Assembly: GCA_026225945.1 (NCBI GenBank) | Contig: JAMJFZ010000107.1 | Coordinates: 48,064,501 to 48,128,500 of the forward strand | Length of the DNA stretch: 64,000 bases | Direction: 5' to 3' | Source: Cricetomys ansorgei | Lineage: Eukaryota > Chordata > Mammalia > Rodentia > Nesomyidae | Part shown: piece by piece, positions 47,379 through 59,190 of the stretch | Layout of the letters: each line of letters opens with the position of its first letter | Position numbering within the stretch: the first letter of the stretch is position 1 | Position numbers and translations under genes: made by a program | The notes under the pieces: generated by a model | Databases searched by the model: none | What the model was told of the DNA's origin: nothing | The model's input: the letters and a program-made list of their open reading frames with translations, nothing else

Positions 47379-48238
47379 GATTTTTTTTTAAGTTGCATGT
47401 TTTCTTATCCCAAGAGTGAAGAACTAGGGTGGTACAGTTATAATTAAATCAAAGCAAAATCAGGATCCAACAGTGTAGGAAACTCAATGCCAGAATGTTG
47501 GATTCTTCATGATCTTATGAGATCCAAATAGCTCAGACAGTCCTTCTTCTTTTTAGATGTCATCAGTAGCACACACTACTGCTTGTTTCACAGGCACAGG
47601 AAAATTTTGATGCACATACACTGCTACCCTAAGTGATCATCTCATGATCCTTGTACCTCTGTTATGATGGGTTCTCCATTGCAAAAGAGGCTTCATCTTC
47701 ACCAATGACCTCTTCTACCCTCTCAATATGAAGCCTCAGTTGATAGACATGGCCTCTTTATGCCTTCAAAGCTATCAAGTGGGAGACTCTTACACATAAT
47801 TTGTCAAGTTTTGCTGCCAGCTTGATGTGCAGCCCAGAACGATAGCTTCTGTGTGCTAACCCCGAGTAAATATCTCTCAGAAGATTTCACGTCAGTGATG
47901 GTGATCTCTTGTTAGTCACAACTGATTCTTTAGCCCCACCTTACCAGCATCCATTGCCCCTGTGAATCACAGGTTTCACTTCCAAAAATTCTTAATTCCA
48001 ACATATCATACAAATGACGCTGAGTCTCTGCTTACCTTTGAAACTTCACAAGCCAAACCCCCATCATCTGTATTTTTCTCAACAGCATTATCCGAGTTCC
48101 CACATCAGTTTATTAAATTCTGAGCACTCAATGGCTTTTCCATCTCAAAGCTCCAAAATCCTTTCACAATTCTCCCATAAAACAATATGGTCAGGTCGAT
48201 CTCAGCGAAATCCGATGCTATGGTACCAGAATTTGTAT
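47379..48238 (+). repeat. Rodent dispersed repeat, 3' part (split by LTR)
   Basis: Continues the element at 45770-46325: 'acagttataattaaatcaaa', 'tccaacagtgtaggaaact', 'gaagatttcacgtcagtgat', 'cactcaatggcttttccat', 'ccataaaacaatatggtcag' and the end 'tatggtaccagaatttgt'. Confidence 0.7.
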
Positions 48239-48925
48239 TAGTCAGGGTTGTCTAGAGAAACAGAATTGGTAGGATATAAACATATGTAATATATATGAAC
48301 ATATATGTAATATATTTAGTATTCTTCTATGTGTATTATATATATGAGCACATACATGTAATCTATGTGTATTACTAGAAGAATTTATTAAATCAGCTTA
48401 TGTTTAAATAGTAACTATAGTTGCATCACACCTGAGACACTAAGAACTTGGTTGTGGCTCAGGCACTGTGACTTAGCTGTGTGACTAGCAGGTGGAGTAG
48501 TTTCACAGTGTCACTCTAACACCAGAAAGGCTGATGACCTAACAGTTTCTCATTCTATAGCTGGAGCCTCAGCAGTCCCACTCTGGAGCTAAAAACCTGG
48601 AAGTTTCCTATAGAGCCATTGGTTCTTCGTCAATGATGGAAGCCTGGAAATACTGGTTCTGATATCAGTGAAGGTACCAGCAGATTCAGAAACAGATTAA
48701 ATCAACCTGGCAGTGAAGGGGAAGCTGGCCAGGCAAGAAAGTCAAGCCAGCAAGAGGCAAATAATCTTTCTGCCGCTATGCAGTTTTAAAATCTGGGCTG
48801 CTTCCAGAAGATGCTGCCCATTCTTAGGTGGATCTTTCTGCACCAGTTAGGGCAATCAGGACAAGTCTTCAATTGAGGCACCTACTCAGGTAATTATAAT
48901 TTATGGCAAGTTTAGAATAAATCCA
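48239..48925 (+). repeat. Second rodent dispersed repeat abutting the first
   Basis: Begins 'attagtcagggttgtctaga' then 'gaaacagaattggtaggat', includes a TA-rich tract, 'caggacaagtcttcaattga' and 'ggcacctactcaggtaatt'. This head directly after a '...ggtaccaatttgt' end is a recurring arrangement in rodent DNA. Confidence 0.6.
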
Positions 48926-49599
48926 GCCATGACATCATTCATAGGACTTTTTTTTTTTTTAGAAAATTGTAGATTATGATAAAGACCTATAGGTTTTATA
49001 GAAAAAAAATAGCATTGCACTAAATATTTTTAAAAGATTATCACAATGGATAGGGACAAATTCAAATGGAGAGCAATCAGAAGACAATAACAAATACTAG
49101 TATTGACCATCATGAGTTCGTTCCTCTTACAAAGTGGCAGTGGTAATGTGTACCTGGATACTAACTATACAGAAATCCTGATTTAATGAATAAGGGACAT
49201 GTCAGCCCCTCCACACTATCTCAAATAGTAACAAGCCATATTATAAATTATTTCTCTTCCTCAGTACATATATTTAATAAAATTTAACTTAATATTAGGC
49301 ACAGTAAGAAAATAGCAAAATTAATAATACAATAAAATAAATACAATATACTTCAATGACATTTTATTACATTCATTCCTTAGGACCAATATTAAACAAA
49401 ATAAGGGTATATAATTACTAAAAGTATCCATGAAATATAATGTAATTACAGATGGGTTGCACCTATAGCATGAACATGCTAGAAACCAGAATAATTCAGG
49501 TACCATGCAGGTTATAAGAAATTGGCATAAGATTTTATCACTTACTATTTCACCCAATTTAAAGAACCATGATCTTCTTATTTATGGAATGTTCTTTCT
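48926..49599. other. Unassigned AT-rich sequence
   Basis: Contains a T14 run at about 48949. No gene or named repeat. Confidence 0.45.
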
Positions 49600-50680
49600 A
49601 ATCTTTTCAGACCCTAGTTAACCATGACTCTAGTCATTGTTCTTGGTTGCTCACCACAATTACAGGATAAGGATAAGACCCTATTTTTGAAGACATTATA
49701 CACCTTAAGTGAATGATACACAGAAATCAAGCTGAAAATGAATTGAAAGTCTTCTCCGTGCTACTGGTTTTCACAGTACTCTAAGGTGCTATTTAGGCTC
49801 CTGGCAGGGAAAGGGAATTAAATGGTCTTATCCAGCTGTGAACCCTATGACCCATGACAACCAACATGCCAGGCAAGATATACCCCTTTGTGAAATGTTA
49901 CATGGCTGTTATGGGGTCAGTCAACTGCTCTTTGATTGGACTTAAGGTCCACTTCACAGGAGGAAATTCATATTGGTCAAAAAAAAAAATCCAGGGGAGG
50001 TCATTAGCTCTGGAAGGGGTGATTTAATACTGTTGTTTATTAAATGGACATTGTGTTTTACAGCCTTCTAACATATATGTTTATATACCCTTAGACAACT
50101 ATAGCTCTCAGCATTAATTAGAGAACCATCCATTTCCAGTGAATTGTGGTGAACGAAGAGAAATATGGCTACATATATGTTCAAAATAAATGATGGATTA
50201 ATACTCAGTCTTAAACAAGACATCTATACTATTCTTTCCATTGCTTGAGAGCATTGTGTAAGAAGGGGAAGAAAGAAAGAGGCTGAAGATAGGGAGAAGG
50301 GCTGCAAAATGCCAACTTTTCATTATTCACAGGCACTGTAATTATAAACTCTTAACAATTGTGGGTGAGAGCACTGAATATGAAGAACAATGGGCCAACC
50401 CAAGCATGAAGAAGAGGATCAGGGCTCCTGACCTCTTAGTGATGAACTGCACTACTGACAGATTCAGAGAAAACGGAAGTTACTGTCTTCAGTTGGGTAA
50501 CCATTCATGACCCCACAGGGGTCCCAATAAAATGGTCACACAAACAACTCATAATTGTACAGATGAGAAAAAGATAGGTAGGGAAGAGGTGGAATTGATA
50601 GTGATTGGATAGAGATGTGGGAGGGTTGGAGGATGGAGTAACCAGACAGGATACATACATACATAGCATATTATACAGAT
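49600..50680 (+). mobile_element. Rodent L1 3' UTR
   Basis: 'cagctgtgaaccctatgacc', 'ccaggcaagatataccc', 'tttgattggacttaaggtcc', 'agaggatcagggctcctgac' and 'gaccccacaggggtccc' follow the sense order of a rodent L1 3' UTR. A TG/TA microsatellite sits at its 3' end. The 5' edge is approximate. Confidence 0.75.
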
Positions 50681-50692
50681 GTATGTGTGTGT

Positions 50693-50733
<41 letters not shown>

Positions 50734-50812
50734 CACATATATATACATATATATATGTATATATGTATATATGTGTGTGTATGTGTGTGTGTTTGTGTTT
50801 GTGTTTGTGTCT
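50681..50812. repeat. Compound (GT)n(TA)n(GT)n microsatellite
   Basis: GT-rich flanks around a TA-rich core. It accounts for the His/Thr and Cys/Val frames on both strands. Confidence 0.96.
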
Positions 50813-51865
50813 AATTGTCAAATGACTAACTTAATAAATGAAACATAAATAAATAGTAGTGATGGTGGATGTTTTCCATACAAGTATTCCTTTAAAATTG
50901 TGTAGCCTATTGACAACTTACTTTATTATGTAAGCAGATCCCATACATGTCATTAAGGAAACTACTTTATGATTTTGCTATTTGTATGCTATGACAATTT
51001 TTTATAATGTTGAGGTAATTATATCTGGGGCTATTTACTGTTATTGCATATTCAGGGTTTGGTTTTGTTGTCTATACATACATATCAAAAAATTTTCAGT
51101 TGTCTCAGAATCAAACCCTTAATTTGTGAAAGCATTTCTGATAACCTGTTGTTTCTTCTATGTCAAAACTTAATTTGTGTTCATGTTCTGAACTTCTTTG
51201 GTGTTCCTATGTTGATGTTGAAATCTATACTTAATATGATCTCAGACTGCCTGCGTTTTATTAATGACTCATTCTGTGGAAGGTTTGGGTAGTGAAATGT
51301 TTTTATATGATAAGTACAATATGCAAGGTGCATAATACACAAAATATATGATTTCACAAATTTGAAATGTGAAAGTTTAATTGCTTAATGTAAATCTTTT
51401 TTATTGTATGTTTATCTGTATGGAAACCTGGAATACTGTAGAATTAGCTAAATGTCAAAAATATATTCTTCTAGACATATCTTTGTCATGAATAAAGATG
51501 GATAACATACTTTTAAAAAGAAAGTTAATCTGTGGATAAGTGAGTCTATTACTGTATGTTGAAGGCTGAGTCAGCAGAATTTGTGCATATCTGTAAATGA
51601 AAAAGAAATGTTAAGGATGTCCCTAGGGCATTTGGCTTTAGTACTCAAGAAGATTCATTTTCTTTTTACCAAGATGGATAAGATTATGAGCAAGACAGTG
51701 GGGTTTTGCTAGGAGGTAATATTAGGAGTTTGTCTAAGCTCAAGATGACATTTAGATAACTGAACTTGAATACATGCATATAGAGTTAGGCAAGATACAA
51801 TTACAATGAGAAAAGATAAATTATGTATGCTTTTCCAGGCCATGAAATTAATTGAAGTCCTCAAT
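50813..51865. other. Unassigned AT-rich sequence
   Basis: No gene or named repeat. Contains a Maf/AP-1-like 13-mer at 51564-51576 (see findings). Confidence 0.45.
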
Positions 51866-51897
51866 GGTGTGTGAGTCTGTGTGTCTGTGTGTCTGTA

Positions 51898-51934
<37 letters not shown>

Positions 51935-52022
51935 TGTGTCTGTGTGTCTGTGTGTGTGTGTGTGTGGTGCATGTGTGTGTATGTGTGTGTGTATGTGTGG
52001 TGTGTGAGAGAGTGTGTGTGTG
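51866..52022. repeat. (GT)n array with TC, TA and GG interruptions
   Basis: Long GT-rich array. The frames reading through it are artefacts. Confidence 0.95.
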
Positions 52023-52203
52023 TCTTCTCAATAGTGAGAATACAGTGAAATCTCAAGTCTTGTCATTAAGTAAACATTTGGGAGCTATTAGCTCAGAAAT
52101 ATACTAAAGTTATTAAAGATATTTGAATTTTGAAATGTCAATAGAACCTGTGAGAATCACTTGCAATCTTTCCTAAAACTACAAGTAATTTTCTGGACCC
52201 TTC

Positions 52204-52571
52204 TGTGGTGGTTTGGATGTGTTTAAATGCTTAGTCCCCAGTTAGTCCAACTGTTTGGGAGAGTTTAGAAGGTAGGTATTGTTGTAGTGGGTGTGGCCGT
52301 ATTGGAGGAGGTGTATCAATGAGATCTAGCTTTGAAGTCTAAAAAGTCCAAGCCAGGTCCAGTTTCTCTCTTGACCTACAACTTATAAATCTGATGTAAA
52401 CTCTCTGCAACTTTTCCATGTCTGTCTGGCCATGGCCATGCTCCTTGCTATGATGGTCATGGACTAAACCTCTGAAACTGTAAGGAAGCCCTCAGTTAAA
52501 TTATTCCTTTATAAGTTGCCTTGGTCATGGTGTCTCCTCACAGCAATAGAGCAGTGTCAGTGACCGAGACA
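52204..52571 (+). mobile_element. MaLR-type (MT/ORR1-like) solo LTR with perfect TSD
   Basis: 368 bp from 'tgtggtggtttggatgtg' to 'gtcagtgaccgagaca', flanked by CCTTC at 52199-52203 and 52572-52576. Internal landmarks: 'tggtcatggactaaacctct', 'gaaactgtaaggaagccc' and 'tggtcatggtgtctcctcac'. The 5-bp duplication is right for MaLR. Confidence 0.95.
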
Positions 52572-52576
52572 CCTTC

Positions 52577-55500
52577 TGATGCTCATCTGATGCTCATCAC
52601 TGATCAGTGAGTGTGTTGTCACCAAGTCACTCATTCAGCAAAGTAGCCAATATGGTTCTATCTTCTATGTCTGTCATCCAACAGAGTTACTAATTTAATC
52701 AATCACAAGTACATTTTATTTATTTATTTCTCTCTCCATGTCACCACCTTGATCAAATTCATTTTGCCCCTTCCTCCCAATCAGTCTATCAGTGGTCATT
52801 CTCAACTAGATTGTGCCACTCAATTCAATAAACCACATTTATCCTACCTGTAACAAACTATCAAGATTTTTGGTGCAACAGTCCTGAAAATTGAAGATTT
52901 AAGAAATTTAATTTCTTAAATTTAAGAAAATATCAATGGAACTGTGGGGCAATTGCTTACTGGATTAACAGTGTCATCTCTCATTACATTGTTTAGATAT
53001 AACTTAAATCTTTATTAAATGTTGGAGATATTAGGAGACTACCCTTGACATATCAAGTTCTCTGTATTTCTATTCCACAGGCTTTAAAAATTTCCATTTC
53101 CATCCTTTGTTCAAATCATTGTTCTAGGGATACCAAAACTCTAAATATTTGCAATAATTTTGGAGATCTTCCATATAATTAAAATATAGTGGCTATTTTT
53201 ATCAGACAATTCTGGAATATAATTGGATTATTAGATATCTAGTTTTATTATCTAATTTCATGAATGCCAATAAGTTTTATAGGCACTGTATTTTGAGTCA
53301 GCATCACACTTTTTTAACCTTATTTTATCTTTTGACCATTTCCACAGCTTCATATCCTCCTACCTCATGCACACAGATCGTTCAACTTTGTAGTTCATTT
53401 TGGAATATGATAACATAGAGAAGATCCTGTAAGTTTTTTCCCTGGACATGAAAGACATAGAATAGGCATAGAAAAGATATTTAAAATATGAAAACAGAGG
53501 ATAAATTGGAATCTCATTTTAGCATGAAGACAGGGAAAGTAGAGACGTTTTGGGGTTTTATAACATAACAAGTATCTCTGCTTCCATTTTGGAAAACAGT
53601 TGTCAAATCATGTCCCCAGATATGAAGTGGCTACAGAAACCCTTCTTTGTAAGTGGACAGTCACCAAGCTTCAGAGGGCAGCATGTGGACCCAATCAAGT
53701 ACCTTCTGGTCCTCAGAGTCATGCTGTTAAGGGAAAGATCTTTAACTGCCAGGAGAACCACTCTTGGTTTGTAGGGCATCTGCTCAGACTTAAAATTGTG
53801 CCAAAGATTTTGAAGAAGAGATAGAATGTACACACTACACATATACATTGAGCCAACATCATTGCTTCAAAAGACAGAATGAAGTAAGATGGGTCCAGCT
53901 GAGTACAAAAATCTTTTATATGACTTGCAGTAATAAAAGAAAATCAGTAAAAATTCAAAAGACTCTTAGAGGATGCATTTAATTGTAATGATTTTTAAAA
54001 TGGAAGTAATTGTGAGATTGAATAACTCATTTCATGTAACAATATCCAGTAGCTATGAATGTATCTGTTTTTCAGGCATTATGTCTTTTCTGAATCCTGA
54101 CAATTCAAATTCTTTTGTAATTGAAAATATAGTGGAGTTAGATAATGTAAAGAAATGGAATTTCCCACAATTCTTTCTGTCATGAATTTAGTGAGTAAAG
54201 TTTGTTTTGTATTTTATTTGCCATGGCTGACACCTATTACATTTTATTCTATGCATAAGTTATGGTATGAATATTAAATTTCCATCCTAATGTATTTCTG
54301 TTGTTACATTTTGCTTACAAAGTGTTTAATGTAACTTCATTTAATTGAAGTCAAATGATGTTATTTACCTTTAAATGATGCAGAAAAAATTTGCTTTTTA
54401 TAAGCTATTATTATTCAAGTTGAATTTTCTTCGAGAATGGAAGTACTCCTTAATGCAGAACATTTTACATACAAATTTAAAACAAGTACTAAACCATGAC
54501 ATCCTCTTCACCAGACCAATAATGAAGACAGTGTAGTAGCTGAGATTGTAATTGATTATTTGCAAGACATTGTTGAGCCATCAAATGACACAAGGGTCCA
54601 ACAAATTACCTCAAGGGTGAAAAGAACAATCTCTGACATCTATGGACATTATTGTCAATTTGTATAATATATTTAGTAACATAATTCATGAGTTCTCAGT
54701 AATAAATGGCAGGACCTGTGTTTTTAGTGACATTTTGGTTTGTAAAATAACTCAGAAATGCACCTATAAATTGTTTTTCACATGTGTATGCTTTATAGTT
54801 TTGTATGATCCTGTAGGTAGTATTCTAAGTTTCAAGCAAAACAAAAGAAAGCCAATAGACTATGCATTCTATATTCAAGTTCATGTTTTTAGTTATCTGC
54901 CAATAAGCTCCTATCAACTAGCTCGAGCCATAACAACCATCAGGCCAATTCACAGAATGTGAGATATAAGAAATATGTGCTGCTTTTAGGCAGTTTTACT
55001 ATGGAACATTAGCAAAGCTAACTGTAAAGGTTATATCTCAAGAAGATTCAGAATGCAATAATAACACACCAAAAATTTTTATTGTAATTTATATGCTAGC
55101 CTGTATGATCACTTTCTTTGACTCTAAACCACGTTATAATTACCAAAATTGTATCGTAGATGAAAGTCTCAAATAATTCATTATTCATTAACATTTCATC
55201 TTTCCCTAAATGTCAGTTTCTGAGCTTATGTTAAGCATAAGCTTCCTTAAGGTAAGCACTTGTGTTCTATACAGAGAACAGTACGTTTTTCTGAATTTAT
55301 TTCCAATGAACACATACTCTGCAAAGCCTGTAAGTATATTAGTCAAAACTTCATTTCTCAGCTATGGCTTTGTATTAACCACTCAGTGTACAATATAGTA
55401 AGTCTGTTACAGATGAATTAAAGATTAGTCCATTTACATGTTTGTTGAGGTTCTTTCTGGATGGCTATGATTTTATCATCTTTTCTTCTTTGTTGGTACT

Positions 55501-55894
55501 ATGGATGGAGCTTCCAATATAATCTGCACACGCACATTACTAACTAAAGAACAGGGTTTTAGAATATTACTGCAAAGAAACTTTGACAAAGAGGCAAATA
55601 TCAGAAGAAGGAAGGGGAATAAAAATCCAGAATGACATAAACAATTCACATTCACTAGAAGCCATGATTGTTTGATTAGTAATCTTTGGAGGATTTAAGA
55701 TAGCTTTTATTTTCATGTTAGTTGTATTTGTCCATATGGAGCTGAGTCTTTTATTAAAATTATCCATTTATTACTTATTTTTAAAACTCCCTTATTGTTT
55801 CAAGGTGAGTAGGAATGCTGTTCAAGAGATGTGAGTGTATTCTACACTAGTGCAATGGGTATGTCTGGAACCTCAGTGTGAATAATGTCTTTTT
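52577..55894. other. Unassigned AT-rich sequence
   Basis: About 3.3 kb with no identifiable gene or named repeat. A 12-bp perfect hairpin lies at 52897-52921 and a 74-codon frame of unknown meaning at 53600-53824. Confidence 0.45.
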
Positions 55895-56210
55895 ATGGGT
55901 AATGGGGTAGGGTTGGAGCTTCTTAAAGTGCTATACTTACTTGAGTAGGATGGGCAGGGCTGAAGATTCATTAATACACTGAGCTCACTGGGGTGACAAA
56001 GGGACATGACTGAAGTCTGGAAATGCTGTGGTCACCAAGGTATTGAGGATACAATCTCAAGTCTTGTGAATGAATTGCCCCTACACTGGGATGATTAGCA
56101 GGGCTAAAACCTTATGGACACATGGACCTTACTGATATGGCTTGCTGAGCTTGACCTGCTAGATATGCACTGCTCAGTGGGTTGATGAGAAGGAAATCTT
56201 CAACGTATAA
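55895..56210. repeat. Diverged tandem array, period about 47 bp
   Basis: The 'ctgaag'-type core recurs at about 55913, 55960, 56010, 56056, 56104, 56150 and 56190, spacings of 40-50 bp. Each unit begins with a G-rich 'gggatgatgggcagggct'-like stretch and ends near 'cact/ttact'. Units are heavily diverged. Confidence 0.65.
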
Positions 56211-56274
56211 ATAAATGAAATAGGAGGAGTCAACACAGAGGAGTCAACAAAACTGTGAGTTACTTTTTAAGTTA

Positions 56275-56945
56275 AGCAAAACTGAAAAAGAAACTACAAA
56301 TACTCTTTATTCTACTTTCTTACTTTACTTAGAAAATAAGAATCCAATAAATGATAGTATTTATGAACAAAAGACACTGGTACAGATACGAAAGAATTAC
56401 AATAGATTATAAAACGATTACTAGAGTCATCAATAATTTACCAAAAAGTTTCCTAACCTTGAGGAAATTGATATATTCTGTAAATGTATAATTTACTCAC
56501 TGAATCATGATGAAATTAGAAGCCTAAGCAGACAATGGTGAATAAAAGAAGTGGATCAGTAATCAGAAAATCCCAAACAAAGAAAAAAAAAACTGGAGGT
56601 AGACTCTGTCATAGGCACATTTTATCAGATTAAGACTCAAAGTAATTCTCAAGTTCTTACAAAAATTGGCACTGCGAAATGCTTCAAAACTTATCATATA
56701 ATGCCACTACTCCCAAAACAGACAACAAGTCACTATAAGAAAAAGTAATTATATGCCGGTATTCATGATGAACACAGATACAATAATAAAATATCAGTAA
56801 AAATGATTCCAGAAACACTTTGAAATAACTGTTTAGCATGGTCAAATAGGATTTATTCTTAGAATGAATGGATGGTTCAAAATAATCAAATCGCTAAATA
56901 TAACTCACCACATTAAGAGAATAAATGGCAATAATTGCTATACTT
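56275..56945 (+). mobile_element. Ancient L1M ORF2 reverse-transcriptase fragment
   Basis: Sense-strand remnants of the ORF2 RT region: a 'ttatatgccggtattcatg' block (ancestral NYRPISLMN motif), 'tcaaataggatttattc' (DQVGFIP region), 'gaatggatggttcaaaataa' (GMQGWFN region) and 'cactcaccacattaa'-like sequence. Stops and frameshifts abound. It ends where the MaLR LTR begins. Confidence 0.75.
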
Positions 56946-56947
56946 TA

Positions 56948-57261
56948 TGTGCTGGTTTGAATGAGAATGGAACCCAACCGTTTGGGAAGGATTAGGTTGT
57001 ATGGCCTTGTTGGAGAAGGTGTGTCACTGGGGGTAGATCCATGGTTTCAAATGTCTTGTGTCATTCCCTGTATACCCATTGCCTCTTGGTCGTGGTTCAA
57101 AAAGACAGCCCTCAGCTACTGATTCAGCTACCTGCAGCTAGCTACCTCTACTCCAATATGGTCTCTAAACATCTGAAACCATAGCCCCAAATGTAATATT
57201 TTCTTCTATGAGTTACCTTGGTCATGTGTCTTATCACAGCAATAGGAAAGCAACTAGAATA
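56948..57261 (+). mobile_element. MaLR-type solo LTR with TSD CTTTA
   Basis: 314 bp from 'tgtgctggtttgaatgag' to 'aaagcaactagaata' (terminal CA mutated to TA), flanked by CTTTA at 56943-56947 and 57262-57266. Landmarks: 'atggccttgttggagaaggt', 'gtgtcactgggggtag' and 'ccttggtcatgtgtcttatc'. Confidence 0.92.
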
Positions 57262-57266
57262 CTTTA

Positions 57267-58160
57267 TATAATATACACTTATATTTGTATATGTTAAATA
57301 TTCATAAGAGAAGTAATCGAAAATGACTTGAGAAAAACTTAAGGGGTATAATATTTTTTGTCTCTGATGGTGATATGAATAAATGTTGCTTTCTTTTTGT
57401 GATCTTTTGTGATCAAACACACTTCAGATGACATGAGATGCTTTTATTATTTATAAAACTATATAGCAGCATGTATTTATCATTTTTGAAATTTTATTCA
57501 TGATCTACTAATTCTTATAAAAGTTGTTTAACTGGATTTGCTTCACTCATCAGTTTAATTCATTCTGATTAGTATATATGTATGCATATTCAAACAGGAA
57601 CAGATGTATACGCATGTGTGTGTTGAAATCTGTGTGTGAGAAAGGGAAATGATTTTATGTGATCAAGAAGCCATTTAACAAAAAAAAGTCTCTGTTAGGC
57701 TTGGGTTACATTTTGCTATCCAAAAGACAAGTTGCACTGCTATATTTAACGTACAGCATGATGAAACTGCTGCCTTTCTTCTAGTCATTACAACAATGTA
57801 TCAGCAAAGTCTCATCATTTTGCTATACTACAAAGACAGATATTATATATTTTTAAGACACGTAGTTTGAACATCCATTAAAGTAAATGGTGATATATTG
57901 CTTTAGAACCACTCAACAAAGGCAATAAAATTGCCTTAAAGATTAACTAAATTTTAGTTAGAAAACTCATTAAAGTGTAAGGAAGATATTTCTTTTCTAG
58001 TTTTAAACATGTAAGCACAAAATCCTGAAATCTTCAGTGAAGGAGAATAATAGTCCTTGTCTTGTAAGATTTTGGGTTTTATTCTCATCATCTTAATTTT
58101 AAGAAAGAAGAAATATATATTTAAAAAGATAGTACTTGAGAGCACTTTATATATAGTATC
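57267..58160. other. Unassigned AT-rich sequence
   Basis: No gene or named repeat was identified. Confidence 0.45.
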
Positions 58161-59115
58161 TTTTTTTAACCTTTGAGAATTTTTTATCATGTATTGTGAC
58201 CATAAGTTCCCTTATGCTCTCTTTAACCTTTCTTAGATTCCCTTCCCACCTCCCCACCCACTCTGTCTTAGGGTTTTACTGCTATGAAGAGACCATGACG
58301 ATTGCAACTCCTATAAAGAAAAGCATTTAATTGGGTCTGGCTTACTGTTTCAGAGGTTTGGTCCATTGTCATCACGGTGGGGAGCATGACAGCACACAGG
58401 CAGACATGATGCTGGAGAAGGAGCTTAACAGTTCTATATCCAGATCCACAGGCAGCAGGAAGAAAGAGTGACACAAGACCTGGCTTGAGCTTCTGAAACC
58501 TCAAAGCCAACCTCCAATAACATACTTCTTTTAATGAGGGCTCAACTATTCCAACAAGGCCATATGTCCTAATCCTTTCAAATAATGCCACTCCCTATGA
58601 GCTTATAGGGGCCATGTTCATTCAAACCATCAAACCTTCCCAATTGTATCTTATTTACTTTTTCAATAATTCATAGAGTCCAGTTTGTACATCCATGTAC
58701 TCTTGGGTGTGGGACCATCAACTAGAGTTTGGTTGACCTACTATGCATGGACCACACCCTTAAAACAACTGATCATTCTTCCTCTAGAGATGATGCTAGA
58801 ATTTTGACTGACCTGAGTGTACTTAGGTTTTATGAAGACAACTATAGCTAATATGAGTTCATAAGCATAGCAATCCTTTCATGTCCAGAAGACACCATTT
58901 TAGTCTGGTTCTCTTAGATCTCTGTTCTTAAAATCTTTCTGCTACCTCTTCCTCAAAGATCCCTCAGTCTCTGTGGTAGGTTAATATAGATGTGCCATTT
59001 GTGGCTAAGTACTCCATTGATATTTATTTTCTCTGCTTTGATCAGTTATGGGTTCTTGTATTAACCAGCATATACTCCACAAAGAAGCTTGTCTGATTAG
59101 ATCTGAGAGTTGCCC
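58161..59115 (-). mobile_element. Rodent L1 3' end, antisense, with a nested repeat
   Basis: T-rich start at 58161, then 'gtccagtttgtacatccatg', 'tactcttgggtgtgggacc', 'gtccagaagacaccatttta' and 'acaaagaagcttgtctgatt' in antisense L1 3' UTR order. Positions about 58265-58635 are foreign to the L1. Confidence 0.78.
58265..58635 (+). repeat. Rodent dispersed repeat nested in L1
   Basis: 'tcttagggttttactgctat', 'gaagagaccatgacgattgc', 'tttaattgggtctggcttac', 'ggtggggagcatgacagcac', 'ccaacaaggccatatgtcct' and 'ttcattcaaaccatca' match a frequent rodent interspersed repeat end to end. Confidence 0.72.
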
Positions 59116-59119
59116 TAAT

Positions 59120-59190
59120 CTGTGTCAGAGGTTTAGTCCATCGTCATCATGGTGGGGAGCATGACAGCACACAGGCAGACATGGTGCAGA
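59120..59190 (+). repeat. About 70-bp internal fragment of the same repeat
   Basis: Near-duplicate of about 58345-58415, including a 32-bp identical block starting 'gtggggagcatgacagcac'. Truncated on both sides, at the junction of two oppositely oriented L1 pieces. Confidence 0.8.

Noticed and set aside
50505..50821. His/Thr-rich minus-strand frames and Cys/Val-rich plus-strand frame
   Set aside because: Artefacts of the GT/TA microsatellite.
55895..56210. Regularly spaced repeats as a CRISPR array
   Set aside because: Mammalian context, highly diverged units and no conserved repeat with unique spacers. Better described as a degenerate tandem array.
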